From assembly GCF_027944115.1 (NCBI RefSeq), contig NZ_JAPJZI010000001.1, forward strand, positions 2,232,001-2,296,000: DNA of 64,000 nt, in the 5' to 3' direction. The DNA is from Hoeflea prorocentri (lineage in GTDB: Bacteria; Pseudomonadota; Alphaproteobacteria; Rhizobiales; Rhizobiaceae). The translations under genes were made by a program, and so were the position numbers. Of the stretch, positions 15,483-23,891 are shown piece by piece. The notes below the pieces were generated by a model that did not search any database, was not told the origin of the DNA, and was given only the letters and a program-made list of their open reading frames with translations. Numbering within the stretch: position 1 is the stretch's first letter; each line of letters begins with the position of its first letter.

Positions 15483-17310
15483 CGGATTGCGTGCTCCCGG
15501 CCTTTTGCTCTTCATCCGCCAGCGGCAGGATCATGGTGAAAACGGCACCGCCATCTGCTCCGTTGTCAAAAGTCATGCGTCCATCGTGGTCTTTCAGAAT
15601 TGCCGCGGAAATCGACAACCCAAGCCCCATGCCCACCCCGGAAGCCTTGGTTGTGAAAAACGGATCCTCCGCGTGGGTCAGTGCCTCTTCGGTTAGCCCC
15701 GGACCATTGTCCCGGACGCTAAGAAGTGCCTGATTGACATTGGAAGTCAGTTTGATCGTCATGTTTGGCGCGTCGCATCCGGCAACTGCATCCCTGGCGT
15801 TGCGGATCATGTTCACCAGCACCTGTTCGATGCGAAACATGTCGCCGAAGACGCAAACCGGCTCATCAGGTTGCTGGATGTTCAAGTTGATATTCGCCGA
15901 GGCAAGATCGGCCCGCATCATCTCGGTCGCTGCGCCGATTGCGTCACGCAAATCAAAGAGGACCAGTTTCTCGGTTTGACGGTGGGCAAAAAATCTCAAT
16001 TGCCCGGTGATGTGCTCCATGCGAGCCGTAATGGCGTTCAGTTGGTCAACCAGTTCGCGCGCCTCCCCCTCTATTGCGCTTCCGGGAAGGTCTGCGGCTG
16101 CCAGATAGTTGCGCATGGCGGCAATCGGCTGTCCGAGTTCATGGGTGACCGACGCCGACAACTGGCCAAGAGCCGCCAGTTTGCTGACCTGTCTGAGTTC
16201 TTTCTGCGCGTGTTCAAGACGCCGCTCGGCCGCGCGGCGTTCTTCGATCTCGTCCTCGAGTTGCCGGTTGATTGCCTGCAGGCTGCGCCGCTGCTCCTGC
16301 GAGGCAAACAGCGCGCTGCGGACCCGGTTCGTGCGCACAAGCAGAAAGGCTACCGCAAAAAGCGACAGCGCTGCCGCAGCAAGAACCAGGGACTGTCGGG
16401 CCTGTGCATTCACCGGTTCAAGCGATGCAAGGTAATGCAGCCTCCAGCCAAGATGCCCCACTTCACCGACCGTCTGCAGATAACGCGTGTCCCCGATGGA
16501 AACCGTGTGATCGGACGATACGGTGTAATTCAGCGGATCAAGCGGCTCATTTCCGAACTGGCGTTCATCAGCAATCTCCACCCGGGCGTCGTTGGAAAGG
16601 GGCAGAAGCGTGCGATAGGTCCAGTCCGGATTGGACGCTAATATGACGACGCCGCGCGAATCGGCGGCAAGCAGGGTCTCTCCACCCTCGCGCCATGCGC
16701 GCGTCAGTGGCGTCAGATCGACCTTAAGAGCAATAACTCCGGCAATATGTCCGGTCGAGGCATAGACCGGTTCGGAGATAAAAAAACCGGGCTCCTGCGT
16801 GGTTGCGCCTATGGCAAAAAACACGCCGCGCCCACCCGACAGAGCCTTCTTGAAGTAGGGACGGAAGCTGTAGTTGTTTCCGATGAAGGTCTGCGTCTCG
16901 TTCCAGTTTGAAGCCGCGATCGTCAGGCCGGAAGGGTCCATCAGGTAAATCGCATCAATGCCGGCCTGGTCCGAGAAACTCTCAAGCCTCAGGTTCAACT
17001 CAGTTGTGTCATCACCCTCCACGGCACCGATGACCAACGGATCCCAGGAGAGAATGAATGGCAGATGCTGATGCTCTTCGAGTGCGGAGGTAAGCGTCGA
17101 CAGGTAAAGCGACATGCGGTCGAGAGAGCGGCGCTCTTCTGCGGCAAGAGCCATCTTTTGCGAAACCCAGAACACCGACAGAAGGCCGAGCACGCCGATA
17201 ACAAGGAGGGCTACGACGGTAAAGCGCGGTCCCCGCCGGCCGGTTGCCAATCGCGGTCGGCCGGACTTTTCCTTGGGCGGCACGAGGCCGGCGAGTTCTT
17301 CCACTTGCAT
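15472..17310 (-). CDS. DctB-like sensor histidine kinase
   Basis: 612 residues. A membrane helix near 32-52, a double-Cache periplasmic sensor (about 60-300) with the NYSFRPYFKKAL stretch typical of DctB-type ligand domains, a second helix near 310-328, a coiled coil (about 335-380), the H box VTHELGQPIAAMRNY with His390, and N, G1 and G2 boxes (NMIRNARDAV, DNGPGL, GVGMGLGLSI). It is likely to sense a small carboxylate. It is cotranscribed with the response regulator, the stop overlapping that gene's start by 11 nt. Confidence 0.94.
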   Translation of the reverse strand: MQVEELAGLVPPKEKSGRPRLATGRRGPRFTVVALLVIGVLGLLSVFWVSQKMALAAEERRSLDRMSLYLSTLTSALEEHQHLPFILSWDPLVIGAVEGDDTTELNLRLESFSDQAGIDAIYLMDPSGLTIAASNWNETQTFIGNNYSFRPYFKKALSGGRGVFFAIGATTQEPGFFISEPVYASTGHIAGVIALKVDLTPLTRAWREGGETLLAADSRGVVILASNPDWTYRTLLPLSNDARVEIADERQFGNEPLDPLNYTVSSDHTVSIGDTRYLQTVGEVGHLGWRLHYLASLEPVNAQARQSLVLAAAALSLFAVAFLLVRTNRVRSALFASQEQRRSLQAINRQLEDEIEERRAAERRLEHAQKELRQVSKLAALGQLSASVTHELGQPIAAMRNYLAAADLPGSAIEGEARELVDQLNAITARMEHITGQLRFFAHRQTEKLVLFDLRDAIGAATEMMRADLASANINLNIQQPDEPVCVFGDMFRIEQVLVNMIRNARDAVAGCDAPNMTIKLTSNVNQALLSVRDNGPGLTEEALTHAEDPFFTTKASGVGMGLGLSISAAILKDHDGRMTFDNGADGGAVFTMILPLADEEQKAGSTQSDAI

Positions 17311-17369
17311 GCCGCCTTATAATGCGCTGCGAACAGCTTCGCCAGAACCATTCACTTTTGGCCGCTTCC

Positions 17370-17993
17370 TCAGACAGCGCGAACCGGCTGCCGTAACACG
17401 GTCTTCAGTTTCTCCGGCCGGGTTTTTCGCGGGTCGCCAAGATATATCTCATGGTGATGCCCATCTTCGGCCAGCCCGTTTTGCGGCAGGAATTCATGGT
17501 GAAGCCTGTGCAACGTCGGACCTTCATCCGAGTAAGGACCTATGTGCATGATCTGAACCGCCCTGCCCTCGTGATAGGTTTCAAAGCGCAGCTTCCCAAG
17601 GGCCGGCAGATCGTCGCTTGCAGCAACCTTGTCGCGAATCTCGTCAACATGTTCCGCCGTAATCCAATCCGGCTGCATGATCATGACCGTCCATTGCCAC
17701 TGGTCTTTGTCGCCTGACACAAAAACGCTCATATCGTCCGCCCACCAAAGCGCCTCTAGCGGCGGCACGACATAATCCCGCCCAAGCTTCTGTTTTGAAA
17801 GGAACTTCAGCTTGAACGCCATGGGATAAAGGGCCGCAAGGGCTTGCGCATATTCGGTAGATGCGTCCTGGCTCGGCGAACCGGCGCCATCGATCATCAG
17901 GAATTGCAGCGGCGGCACATCGATGAGGCTGAAATCCTTTGCCGATGGCGCGAAACAGGTCTTCATGGTTTTCTTGAAATCAATCTTTTCCAT
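17370..17993 (-). CDS. GyrI-like small-molecule-binding domain protein
   Basis: 207 residues starting at MEKIDFKK, chosen because GGAGG lies 7 nt before it. The sequence fits stand-alone GyrI-like (SHS2/AraC effector-binding) proteins: PPLQFLMIDGAGSP near the start and VQIMHIGPYSDEGPTLHRLH near residue 150. These bind or hydrolyse hydrophobic small molecules. It overlaps the PadR gene by 14 nt and is downstream of it. The pair (PadR sensor plus GyrI-like) is common and is probably a drug or xenobiotic response unit. Confidence 0.86.
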   Translation of the reverse strand: MEKIDFKKTMKTCFAPSAKDFSLIDVPPLQFLMIDGAGSPSQDASTEYAQALAALYPMAFKLKFLSKQKLGRDYVVPPLEALWWADDMSVFVSGDKDQWQWTVMIMQPDWITAEHVDEIRDKVAASDDLPALGKLRFETYHEGRAVQIMHIGPYSDEGPTLHRLHHEFLPQNGLAEDGHHHEIYLGDPRKTRPEKLKTVLRQPVRAV

Positions 17994-18522
17994 TGTCACC
18001 TCCAAGCAGTTTGATCGTGCGTTCAAGCCATTCGCGTTCGGCATTCAGTTGGGTTGTACTGTAGTCGAACAGAGCCTCGACATGCGCCGGCAGGTGTGCC
18101 GCCGCCTGACGCTTTGAGCCGACACGCGAAGCAATCTCGGTCAGGGCGTCGTGCCTGCGTTCAAGCGCCGCCAATGCTTTGTCCTGCTCGATGCCCGGCC
18201 AGTTGGCCAGACCCAGCAGAACTGACGGGTAGAGATTGTGGGGCTCGGCGAGCGCCCGAACTGTTGCCTGCTGAAAGACGGGCACCGCCTCTGTTGTGGG
18301 GTGGTAGATCTTGCGGGTCTTCTTGGCCGGGTCCGGTCGGCTCTCCGCAAGACCGCGCTTTTCCAGCTTGCTCAATATGAAATAGATCGACGAAAAGGCG
18401 AGTTCCGTCCATTCGCGCATGCCGCGCTCGTCAATGATGCGGTCCAGATCATAGCCGTGAGACGGCCGCTCAAGCAGAAGCCCCAGAACGGCATATTCCG
18501 CATTTGTCATATCAATCTTCAT
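17980..18522 (-). CDS. PadR-family transcriptional repressor
   Basis: 180 residues. The N-terminal winged helix (about 5-85: AEYAVLGLLLERPSHGYDL through SSIYFILSKLEKRGL) is standard PadR; the C-terminal half (about 95-175) is the helical dimer domain of the Vir-type subgroup. The frame is open 17 more codons, but those run through the operator palindrome, so I placed the start at 18522; the ATG at 18510 is an alternative. The palindrome immediately upstream implies autoregulation. It heads a two-gene operon. Confidence 0.9.
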   Translation of the reverse strand: MKIDMTNAEYAVLGLLLERPSHGYDLDRIIDERGMREWTELAFSSIYFILSKLEKRGLAESRPDPAKKTRKIYHPTTEAVPVFQQATVRALAEPHNLYPSVLLGLANWPGIEQDKALAALERRHDALTEIASRVGSKRQAAAHLPAHVEALFDYSTTQLNAEREWLERTIKLLGGDNGKD

Positions 18523-18523
18523 T

Positions 18524-18539
18524 ATTCTAGTACTAGAAT
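18524..18539. promoter_or_regulatory. PadR operator candidate ATTCTAGTACTAGAAT
   Basis: A perfect 16-bp palindrome two bases upstream of the PadR start codon. PadR proteins typically repress their own promoter through a site of this size and position. Confidence 0.6.
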
Positions 18540-18647
18540 AAATGATCGAACGGGTCAATGAGCGAGCCAACAACGGGCAACCATTGATCAGCGCGCGTTC
18601 AGGCCGGTGTTAAAGTGCCTTGGATGAGTGTTTAGGCAATGGACAGG

Positions 18648-19193
18648 TTAGCGGACCTGGTCGAGCAAGCGTTTGCATTCGAGCAGATCGTAAAGCGCTT
18701 CCTGGAGAAGTTCCTTGTCTTCCTTGGCCATCGAACCGCCCTCGCCGTCCTTGGCCGATCCGCCTCCAATCCCAAAGAAGCGGCCGCCCGGCAATTTGGC
18801 CTGTCCGACAAGCTGATCGCCATCGGGATCGCTTTCGCCGCTTGAGGCTTCTTCCTGCGGTTCCGGTGGTTCAGCTGCTTCCTGCCGGGTGAAAGATGCG
18901 AGCGCTTCAGTTGCCGTGACTTCGCCGGAGCCGATTGCAACGGCAAACTTGGAGCCATTCTGCTTGAGCAGTTTCTGTACACCCTTGATCGTGTAACCCT
19001 GGTCATAGAGCAGATGGCGAATGCCCTTGAGAAGGTCGACGTCGTCAGGTCGATAATAGCGGCGGCCTCCGCCGCGCTTCATCGGTTTGATCTGATTGAA
19101 GCGCGTCTCCCAGAAACGCAAAACGTGCTGCGGCAGATCGAGTTCGTCCGCCACTTCACTTATGGTACGAAATGCGTCCGGGCTTTTGTCCAT
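18648..19193 (-). CDS. MerR-family transcriptional regulator
   Basis: 181 residues with an N-terminal MerR winged helix (about 8-80: [22 protein letters not shown], then [15 protein letters not shown]) and a Ser/Gly/Glu-rich low-complexity middle, then a C-terminal helix. This MerR type follows ihfA in most Rhizobiales and has no known ligand. The frame is open 40 codons upstream, but the family sequence begins at [10 protein letters not shown], so I chose that start. No terminator was seen after it. Confidence 0.88.
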   Translation of the reverse strand: MDKSPDAFRTISEVADELDLPQHVLRFWETRFNQIKPMKRGGGRRYYRPDDVDLLKGIRHLLYDQGYTIKGVQKLLKQNGSKFAVAIGSGEVTATEALASFTRQEAAEPPEPQEEASSGESDPDGDQLVGQAKLPGGRFFGIGGGSAKDGEGGSMAKEDKELLQEALYDLLECKRLLDQVR

Positions 19194-19343
19194 TCTCCGA
19201 ATATCCCGCAAAATGCGGCAGGCCGCCGCTTGTCTGTCGCACGCATTTCCAGCAAGCACTGCGGTCGCGACAGCATTGAGTCGCATTGCAACCCGTGCAG
19301 CCCAATCTTGCAAGCGCCCAAAGTGGAAAGTGTGTGGATTGTC

Positions 19344-19667
19344 TTAGTGATTTCCGGAGTTCTTGCGCTTTACATGCGCATCAAGAACTCGTTTCTTCAG
19401 CACATTCGAGGCCTTGAATGTCATAACCCGGCGCGGTGAGATCGGAACTTCCTCACCGGTCTTCGGATTGCGGCCGATACGCTCGTTTTTGTCGCGAATC
19501 TGAAATGTCGCAAAAGACGAAAGCTTGACGCTTTCACCGCGGACAATGGCATTGCAAACCTCGTCGATGACCATTTCGACCAGCGAAGCGGATTCGGTTC
19601 TCGAAAGTCCCACTTTGCGGAATACTGCTTCCGCCAGATCCGCTCTCGTGACCGTTTTTCCACCCAT
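19344..19667 (-). CDS. ihfA: integration host factor subunit alpha
   Basis: 107 residues from [11 protein letters not shown]; the upstream 19 codons of open frame are not family-like. The protein is a standard IHF-alpha: helical dimer body and the beta-arm motif [18 protein letters not shown] with the intercalating Pro. It bends DNA at specific sites together with IHF-beta in replication, recombination and activation of sigma-54 promoters. It lies 144 bp after fabH and 150 bp before the MerR gene. Confidence 0.95.
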   Translation of the reverse strand: MGGKTVTRADLAEAVFRKVGLSRTESASLVEMVIDEVCNAIVRGESVKLSSFATFQIRDKNERIGRNPKTGEEVPISPRRVMTFKASNVLKKRVLDAHVKRKNSGNH

Positions 19668-19811
19668 TGATTTACAACCATCCCCGTATCTGCTGTCAGG
19701 CATCGCCTGCGGGCTTACAAACACTATTGACCTTAAGAGAGCGGGTCAAGACGTGTTTATGTTGCAGCGCATCTATAAGCATATGAAAATCGGGCTTTTT
19801 CCGCCTTTGAC

Positions 19812-20789
19812 CTACCAGCGCACCATGACGGCGCCCCAGGTAAAGCCGCCACCCATCGCTTCAAGCAGCACCACGTCATTTTCCTTGATGCGCCCGTCTT
19901 CCAACGCATCCACAAGCGCCAGCGGGATCGAAGCCGCCGAGGTATTTCCGTAGCGATCGACCGTGATCACGACTTTTTTCGGATCGATACCCAATTTGCG
20001 CGCCGAGGCATCAATAATGCGCTTGTTTGCCTGATGTGGCACGAACCAGTCGATATCTTCGGCGGTCATTCCGGTCGCATCAAAGACGGACTCGATCACG
20101 TCCGTGATCATGCCGACGGCATGTTTGAAGACTTCCCTGCCCTGCATGCGCAAATGGCCGACCTTCTGCGTGGAAGACGGCCCGCCATCCACATAGAGCT
20201 TTTCCTTGTGACAGCCGTCCGATCGAAGCTTCGAGGCAAGGACACCGCGATCGGACAGTTCACCAGGTGACTCAACCGCTTCCAGAACAAGTGCGCCGGC
20301 GCCGTCGCCGAAGAGCACGCAGGTCCCCCGGTCATCCCAGTCGAGAATGCGGGAGAACGTCTCCGAACCGATGACCAACGCTCGCTTTGCCAGCCCGCCA
20401 CGCAAATATGCATCGGCGGTCGTCATTGCATAAACAAAGCCTGTGCAGACGGCCTGAACATCAAAGGCGGCGCCGTGGCGCATGCCGAGACGGTTCTGAA
20501 TATCAACCGCGGCAGCAGGAAAGGTGTTATCCGGTGTCGACGTAGCAACGATGATCAGGTCAATGTCCTGTGGGCCGAGGCCGGCGTTTTCCAGCGCGGC
20601 CTTTGCAGCGCCCGCGCCGAGCGAGCATGTGGTCTCATCCTCGCCTGCGATATAGCGCTGACGGATACCCGTACGCTGGATGATCCACTCATCGGTCGTA
20701 TCGACAACACCTTCCATATCCTTGTTCGTCATGACCCGCTTGGGCAGACAGGAACCATAACCACGCACAACTGATCGGATCATACTCAC
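19812..20789 (-). CDS. fabH: beta-ketoacyl-ACP synthase III (FabH)
   Basis: 325 residues. FabH condenses acetyl-CoA with malonyl-ACP to start fatty acid synthesis. The catalytic triad shows as [12 protein letters not shown] (Cys near 113), VPHQANKRI (His near 250) and [13 protein letters not shown] (Asn near 280). The stop/start overlap with plsX is ATGA, so the two are translationally coupled, the usual arrangement. Confidence 0.97.
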   Translation of the reverse strand: MSMIRSVVRGYGSCLPKRVMTNKDMEGVVDTTDEWIIQRTGIRQRYIAGEDETTCSLGAGAAKAALENAGLGPQDIDLIIVATSTPDNTFPAAAVDIQNRLGMRHGAAFDVQAVCTGFVYAMTTADAYLRGGLAKRALVIGSETFSRILDWDDRGTCVLFGDGAGALVLEAVESPGELSDRGVLASKLRSDGCHKEKLYVDGGPSSTQKVGHLRMQGREVFKHAVGMITDVIESVFDATGMTAEDIDWFVPHQANKRIIDASARKLGIDPKKVVITVDRYGNTSAASIPLALVDALEDGRIKENDVVLLEAMGGGFTWGAVMVRW

Positions 20790-21841
20790 CCCTGATTTTC
20801 CTCGACCAGTTCTCCGGTCACCGGCAGCCTGGCGTGGAAGAGTTTCAAATCGTCTTCAATCTTTGAGATAAGATTATTTCGCGCCATGTCATGGGCGACA
20901 TCCACCGCGGCGGCGAAACCATCGGCGTCCGTTCCGCCATGGCTCTTGATGACGATCCCGTTCATTCCAAGGAAAACACCGCCATTGACCTTGTTCGGAT
21001 CCATCTTTTCGCGCAAACGGTCGAAGGCGCTCTTTGCCAGCAGATAGCCGAGACGGGCAAGCCAAGTTCGGTTCATCGCGGCCCGCAGATATTCGCCGAT
21101 CTGCCGCGCCGTGCCTTCTGCCGCTTTCAGCGCGATATTTCCGGAAAAGCCCTCAGTGACGACGACATCGACCGTTCCCTTGCCGAGGTCATCGCCCTCG
21201 ACAAAGCCGCGGTAGTCCATTCCCGGCAACTCGCTGACGCGCAGGATGCGTCCGGCTTCCTTGACCTCTTCCTGACCCTTGATCTCCTCGACGCCGATAT
21301 TGAGCAGACCGACCGACGGCCTGTCGATCTCGAACAAGGCACGCGCCATGGCCGCGCCCATCATGGAAAAGTCAATCAATTGCTGTGCGTCGGCGCCGAC
21401 CGTTGCTCCGACATCAAGCACAATGCTTTCGCCCCTCACCGTCGGCCATATGGCAGCAATCGCCGGCCGTTCGATATTGGCCATGGTCCTGAGACAAAAG
21501 CGGGCCATCGCCATAAGCGCGCCGGTATTGCCGGCAGACACGCAGACATCCGCCTCACCGTTCTTCACCGCCTCGATCGAGCGCCACATGGAGGAGCGCC
21601 ACCGCCCCTGCCGAAGCGCCCGGCTCGGCTTGTCGTCCATCCGCACCGCCACTTCGCAGTGATGGAACTCGCTGGCGGCCTTCAGCTTTGGAAATTTCTC
21701 CAGAAGCGGCAGGCACTTGTCCTCGATTCCGAAGAGTTGAAACTTGAGTTCAGGATAACGATCAAGAGATTTTGCCAGACCGGGGATGGCCACTTCAGGA
21801 CCGAAATCGCCTCCCATTACATCCACTGCAACCGTAATCAA
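20786..21841 (-). CDS. plsX: phosphate acyltransferase PlsX
   Basis: 351 residues. PlsX makes acyl-phosphate from acyl-ACP for phosphatidic acid synthesis. The start [13 protein letters not shown], the [10 protein letters not shown] loop and the [16 protein letters not shown] stretch are clear family motifs, and length is normal. First gene of the plsX-fabH pair, followed by ihfA. The 172-bp region upstream includes the small palindrome at 21929-21941. Confidence 0.97.
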   Translation of the reverse strand: MITVAVDVMGGDFGPEVAIPGLAKSLDRYPELKFQLFGIEDKCLPLLEKFPKLKAASEFHHCEVAVRMDDKPSRALRQGRWRSSMWRSIEAVKNGEADVCVSAGNTGALMAMARFCLRTMANIERPAIAAIWPTVRGESIVLDVGATVGADAQQLIDFSMMGAAMARALFEIDRPSVGLLNIGVEEIKGQEEVKEAGRILRVSELPGMDYRGFVEGDDLGKGTVDVVVTEGFSGNIALKAAEGTARQIGEYLRAAMNRTWLARLGYLLAKSAFDRLREKMDPNKVNGGVFLGMNGIVIKSHGGTDADGFAAAVDVAHDMARNNLISKIEDDLKLFHARLPVTGELVEENQG

Positions 21842-21928
21842 TCTTTTGTATCCCTCATGGTGCTCCCCGTTCGGGCTGCGGAAAGCTTACCCTCCAGCCT
21901 GCAGTAAATAACTGTTTTGTGCCGGCAT

Positions 21929-21941
21929 ACAATATAATTGT
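21929..21941. promoter_or_regulatory. palindrome ACAAT-ATA-ATTGT upstream of plsX
   Basis: A perfect 5+3+5 inverted repeat 88 bp before the plsX start, in the only AT-rich spot of the plsX upstream region. It may overlap a -10 element (TATATT on the minus strand). Short, so it could be chance. Confidence 0.3.
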
Positions 21942-22013
21942 CCATGCGTTCCACGCCTGTCCAAGCATTCGCGGCCAAACCGGCCCGGTTCCTGAGAAGG
22001 GACAGTCGACAAA

Positions 22014-22565
22014 TCAGCGTTTGCTCCAGTCTTTCAAACCTGCAAACGGTGACGGCGGCCGATCTTCTTCAGGTGGTGTCTCCTCAGCCGCCTCCAGGAC
22101 CGCGCCCTCTTTACGCGGATAGGGGTCGATTGCCAACACAATGAATTCCTCACAGACCAATCCCACATCAATGGAATCGCCGGTAAATGTCTCCGGCAGA
22201 TCCGGCCCTTCCGCATCAACGATCATTTCACCCGTTTCATCGACGGGAATGCGCGCAAGCCTGGAGCCATCAGGTACGAAAAGCGCGTCAATGGCTTCAT
22301 CGATATGCGACTGCACCGGCTCGAGCGTGACGACACATTCCTGTTCGAGGTCTACCTGCACACGACCTTTGATGCGGACCCCGTCGCGCTTCCAGCGCAG
22401 GAGCTCAAGGTCGGCCTTAAGCGCATTGACCTTGGTAACGCCCCAGCGATCGGCCAGTTCCGCCCGCTCGCGCTCATCGGCCTCCAGGGTGACTGAGACA
22501 GGATTGATCGACAGGTGGCCGACATTCACCCTGTAGCTGAACGATTCCTTTTTGCTTTCAGGCAT
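22014..22565 (-). CDS. DUF177/YceD-family protein
   Basis: 183 residues starting at MPESKKESFSYRV, ten codons inside the longest frame. This is the YceD/DUF177 family, linked to 23S rRNA accumulation and present in nearly all bacteria. Motif-like stretches are VTLEPVQSHIDEAIDALF and VGLVCEEFIVLAIDPYPRK. The start overlaps the stop of the ubiquinol-cytochrome chaperone gene by 8 nt. plsX follows 173 bp later, without the rpmF gene that often stands between them in other phyla. Confidence 0.88.
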   Translation of the reverse strand: MPESKKESFSYRVNVGHLSINPVSVTLEADERERAELADRWGVTKVNALKADLELLRWKRDGVRIKGRVQVDLEQECVVTLEPVQSHIDEAIDALFVPDGSRLARIPVDETGEMIVDAEGPDLPETFTGDSIDVGLVCEEFIVLAIDPYPRKEGAVLEAAEETPPEEDRPPSPFAGLKDWSKR

Positions 22566-23145
22566 TTGTTTGATTTTCCTGCACAATCGAATCATCAGGC
22601 TGCGTCAGTTGCCCGGCAAGGAGTTCCGCTTCGTCGCGTTCTAAGAACCATTTGTCGAGCCGCATCACCTCCTGCGCCAGCTCGGAAAGCTCCTCTGCTC
22701 CCACCATTTGCAATTGATCCTTATCTGTCCGGTCCTGCGGATAGATATTGCGATGGAGCGCCGCGGACAATGCCAATGGCGCACCTTCGTTCAGGGCGGT
22801 CCCGTATGACTGGGCCCGGCCATAGAACATGCGCGCAAGCTTCTTCATTCTTTTGGGAACGGATTGATCGCCGATCCCCAGTTCACGCAATGAATGATCC
22901 ATATCTTCAAAAAAAGTGTCGACAACATCCTGGGCGAGTTGCTGAAGCGCTGGATCCTTGCCGTCAGTCCGGCGGAAAAACAGGACCATCACGACACTTA
23001 GCATCTCGAAGCGGCCCATAACGGTATCCGGAACGTGCATGCGGGCATAGAACGCAGGATTGCGGGCAATCGCCGTCAATCGCCGGTACAGCCGATCGAC
23101 AATTTCGCGATTCTTTCGCTTTCGACTAAAATACCCGAAGATCAT
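22558..23145 (-). CDS. ubiquinol-cytochrome c chaperone family protein
   Basis: 195 residues with the family pattern of the alphaproteobacterial Cbp3-like chaperone: REIVDRLYRRLTAIARNP at the start, MGRFEMLSVVMVLFFRR, and DMDHSLRELGIGDQSVPKRMKKLARMFYGR in the middle with quotations here shortened in function. In mitochondria Cbp3 helps assembly of cytochrome bc1. I chose the internal ATG giving MIFGYFSRKRK over a start ten codons upstream. Divergent from bamE, cotranscribed with DUF177. Confidence 0.88.
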   Translation of the reverse strand: MIFGYFSRKRKNREIVDRLYRRLTAIARNPAFYARMHVPDTVMGRFEMLSVVMVLFFRRTDGKDPALQQLAQDVVDTFFEDMDHSLRELGIGDQSVPKRMKKLARMFYGRAQSYGTALNEGAPLALSAALHRNIYPQDRTDKDQLQMVGAEELSELAQEVMRLDKWFLERDEAELLAGQLTQPDDSIVQENQTNA

Positions 23146-23296
23146 CGTTTTCCTTCGATGCCATATTTTCGGCACCGGATTGCTTCATTGATCGCATGCA
23201 TGGGTCCCATACCCGGTTGCATCTGTGGCGCTGCTGGTTTACCGAAGCGGACGGGAAAAGCAACGGCTGGGCTTTTGACTGACAGGGGAGATATTG

Positions 23297-23806
23297 TTGA
23301 AGCGGCGTTTATTCAACACAGATCGGCGCATTTCTTTTGCCGGTGTCATTGCACTCGGTCTTTCGGCCGCCGTTTTGAGCGGCTGTAATACGAGTGAAAC
23401 GTTCACTCAGGGTTATGTCGTTGACAGCGAAACCCTGGAACTTGTCCCGCCCGGGTCAAGCAAGGAGCAGGTGCTTCTGTCGCTCGGCACGCCGACGACC
23501 AAGGGTGATTACGGGCAGGAAACCTTCTACTACATCTCTCAAAAGCGTGTACGCAACGCCATGTTCATGAAGCCGAGGCTTGTTGATCAGTCCATTCTGG
23601 CGGTCTATTTCGACGATGAGGGAACGGTCAGCAGTATTTCCAACTACACGCTTGAGGACGGCAAGGTATTCGATACGATCCACCGTACGACGCCAACCGG
23701 AGGCAAGGAAGAAACCTTCCTGAGCCGTGCCCTGTCCTCCGTCGGCTCCTCCGGACAAGCCGGAGCCAGGCAGATTATTACCGGCGGCAACAATTCGGGC
23801 TTGTGA
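23297..23806 (+). CDS. bamE: outer membrane protein assembly lipoprotein BamE/SmpA
   Basis: 169 residues with a lipobox (VLSGC near residue 30) and a SmpA/OmlA domain (about 45-125: VPPGSSKEQVLLSLGTP and VYFDDEGTVSSISNY). BamE is a lipoprotein of the BAM complex that inserts beta-barrel proteins. No ATG fits; two TTG codons stand at 23294 and 23297, and GGGGAG (23285-23290) is better spaced for the second, so the start is TTG at 23297. A strong terminator follows 20 bp after the stop. Confidence 0.92.
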   Translation: MKRRLFNTDRRISFAGVIALGLSAAVLSGCNTSETFTQGYVVDSETLELVPPGSSKEQVLLSLGTPTTKGDYGQETFYYISQKRVRNAMFMKPRLVDQSILAVYFDDEGTVSSISNYTLEDGKVFDTIHRTTPTGGKEETFLSRALSSVGSSGQAGARQIITGGNNSGL

Positions 23807-23825
23807 GTTTACCGACAGCGAAACA

Positions 23826-23856
23826 AAAAAACCCCGCGCGAGGCGCGGGGTTTTTT
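23826..23856. terminator. bidirectional intrinsic terminator between bamE and hppA
   Basis: Stem CCCCGCGC/GCGCGGGG with loop GAG, flanked by A6 on one side and T6 on the other. It works in both directions, ending bamE (plus) and hppA (minus). Confidence 0.93.
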
Positions 23857-23862
23857 ATTGCC

Positions 23863-23882
23863 GGCGGCCCTTTCGGGCCGCC
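23863..23882. terminator. second GC-rich hairpin at the end of hppA
   Basis: GGCGGCCC-TTTC-GGGCCGCC, a perfect 8-bp stem with a 4-nt loop, located between the hppA stop and the T-rich terminator. It has no U-tract of its own. It would be the first hairpin met by hppA transcripts and may protect the 3' end. Confidence 0.5.
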
Positions 23883-23891
23883 AAACAGGGA

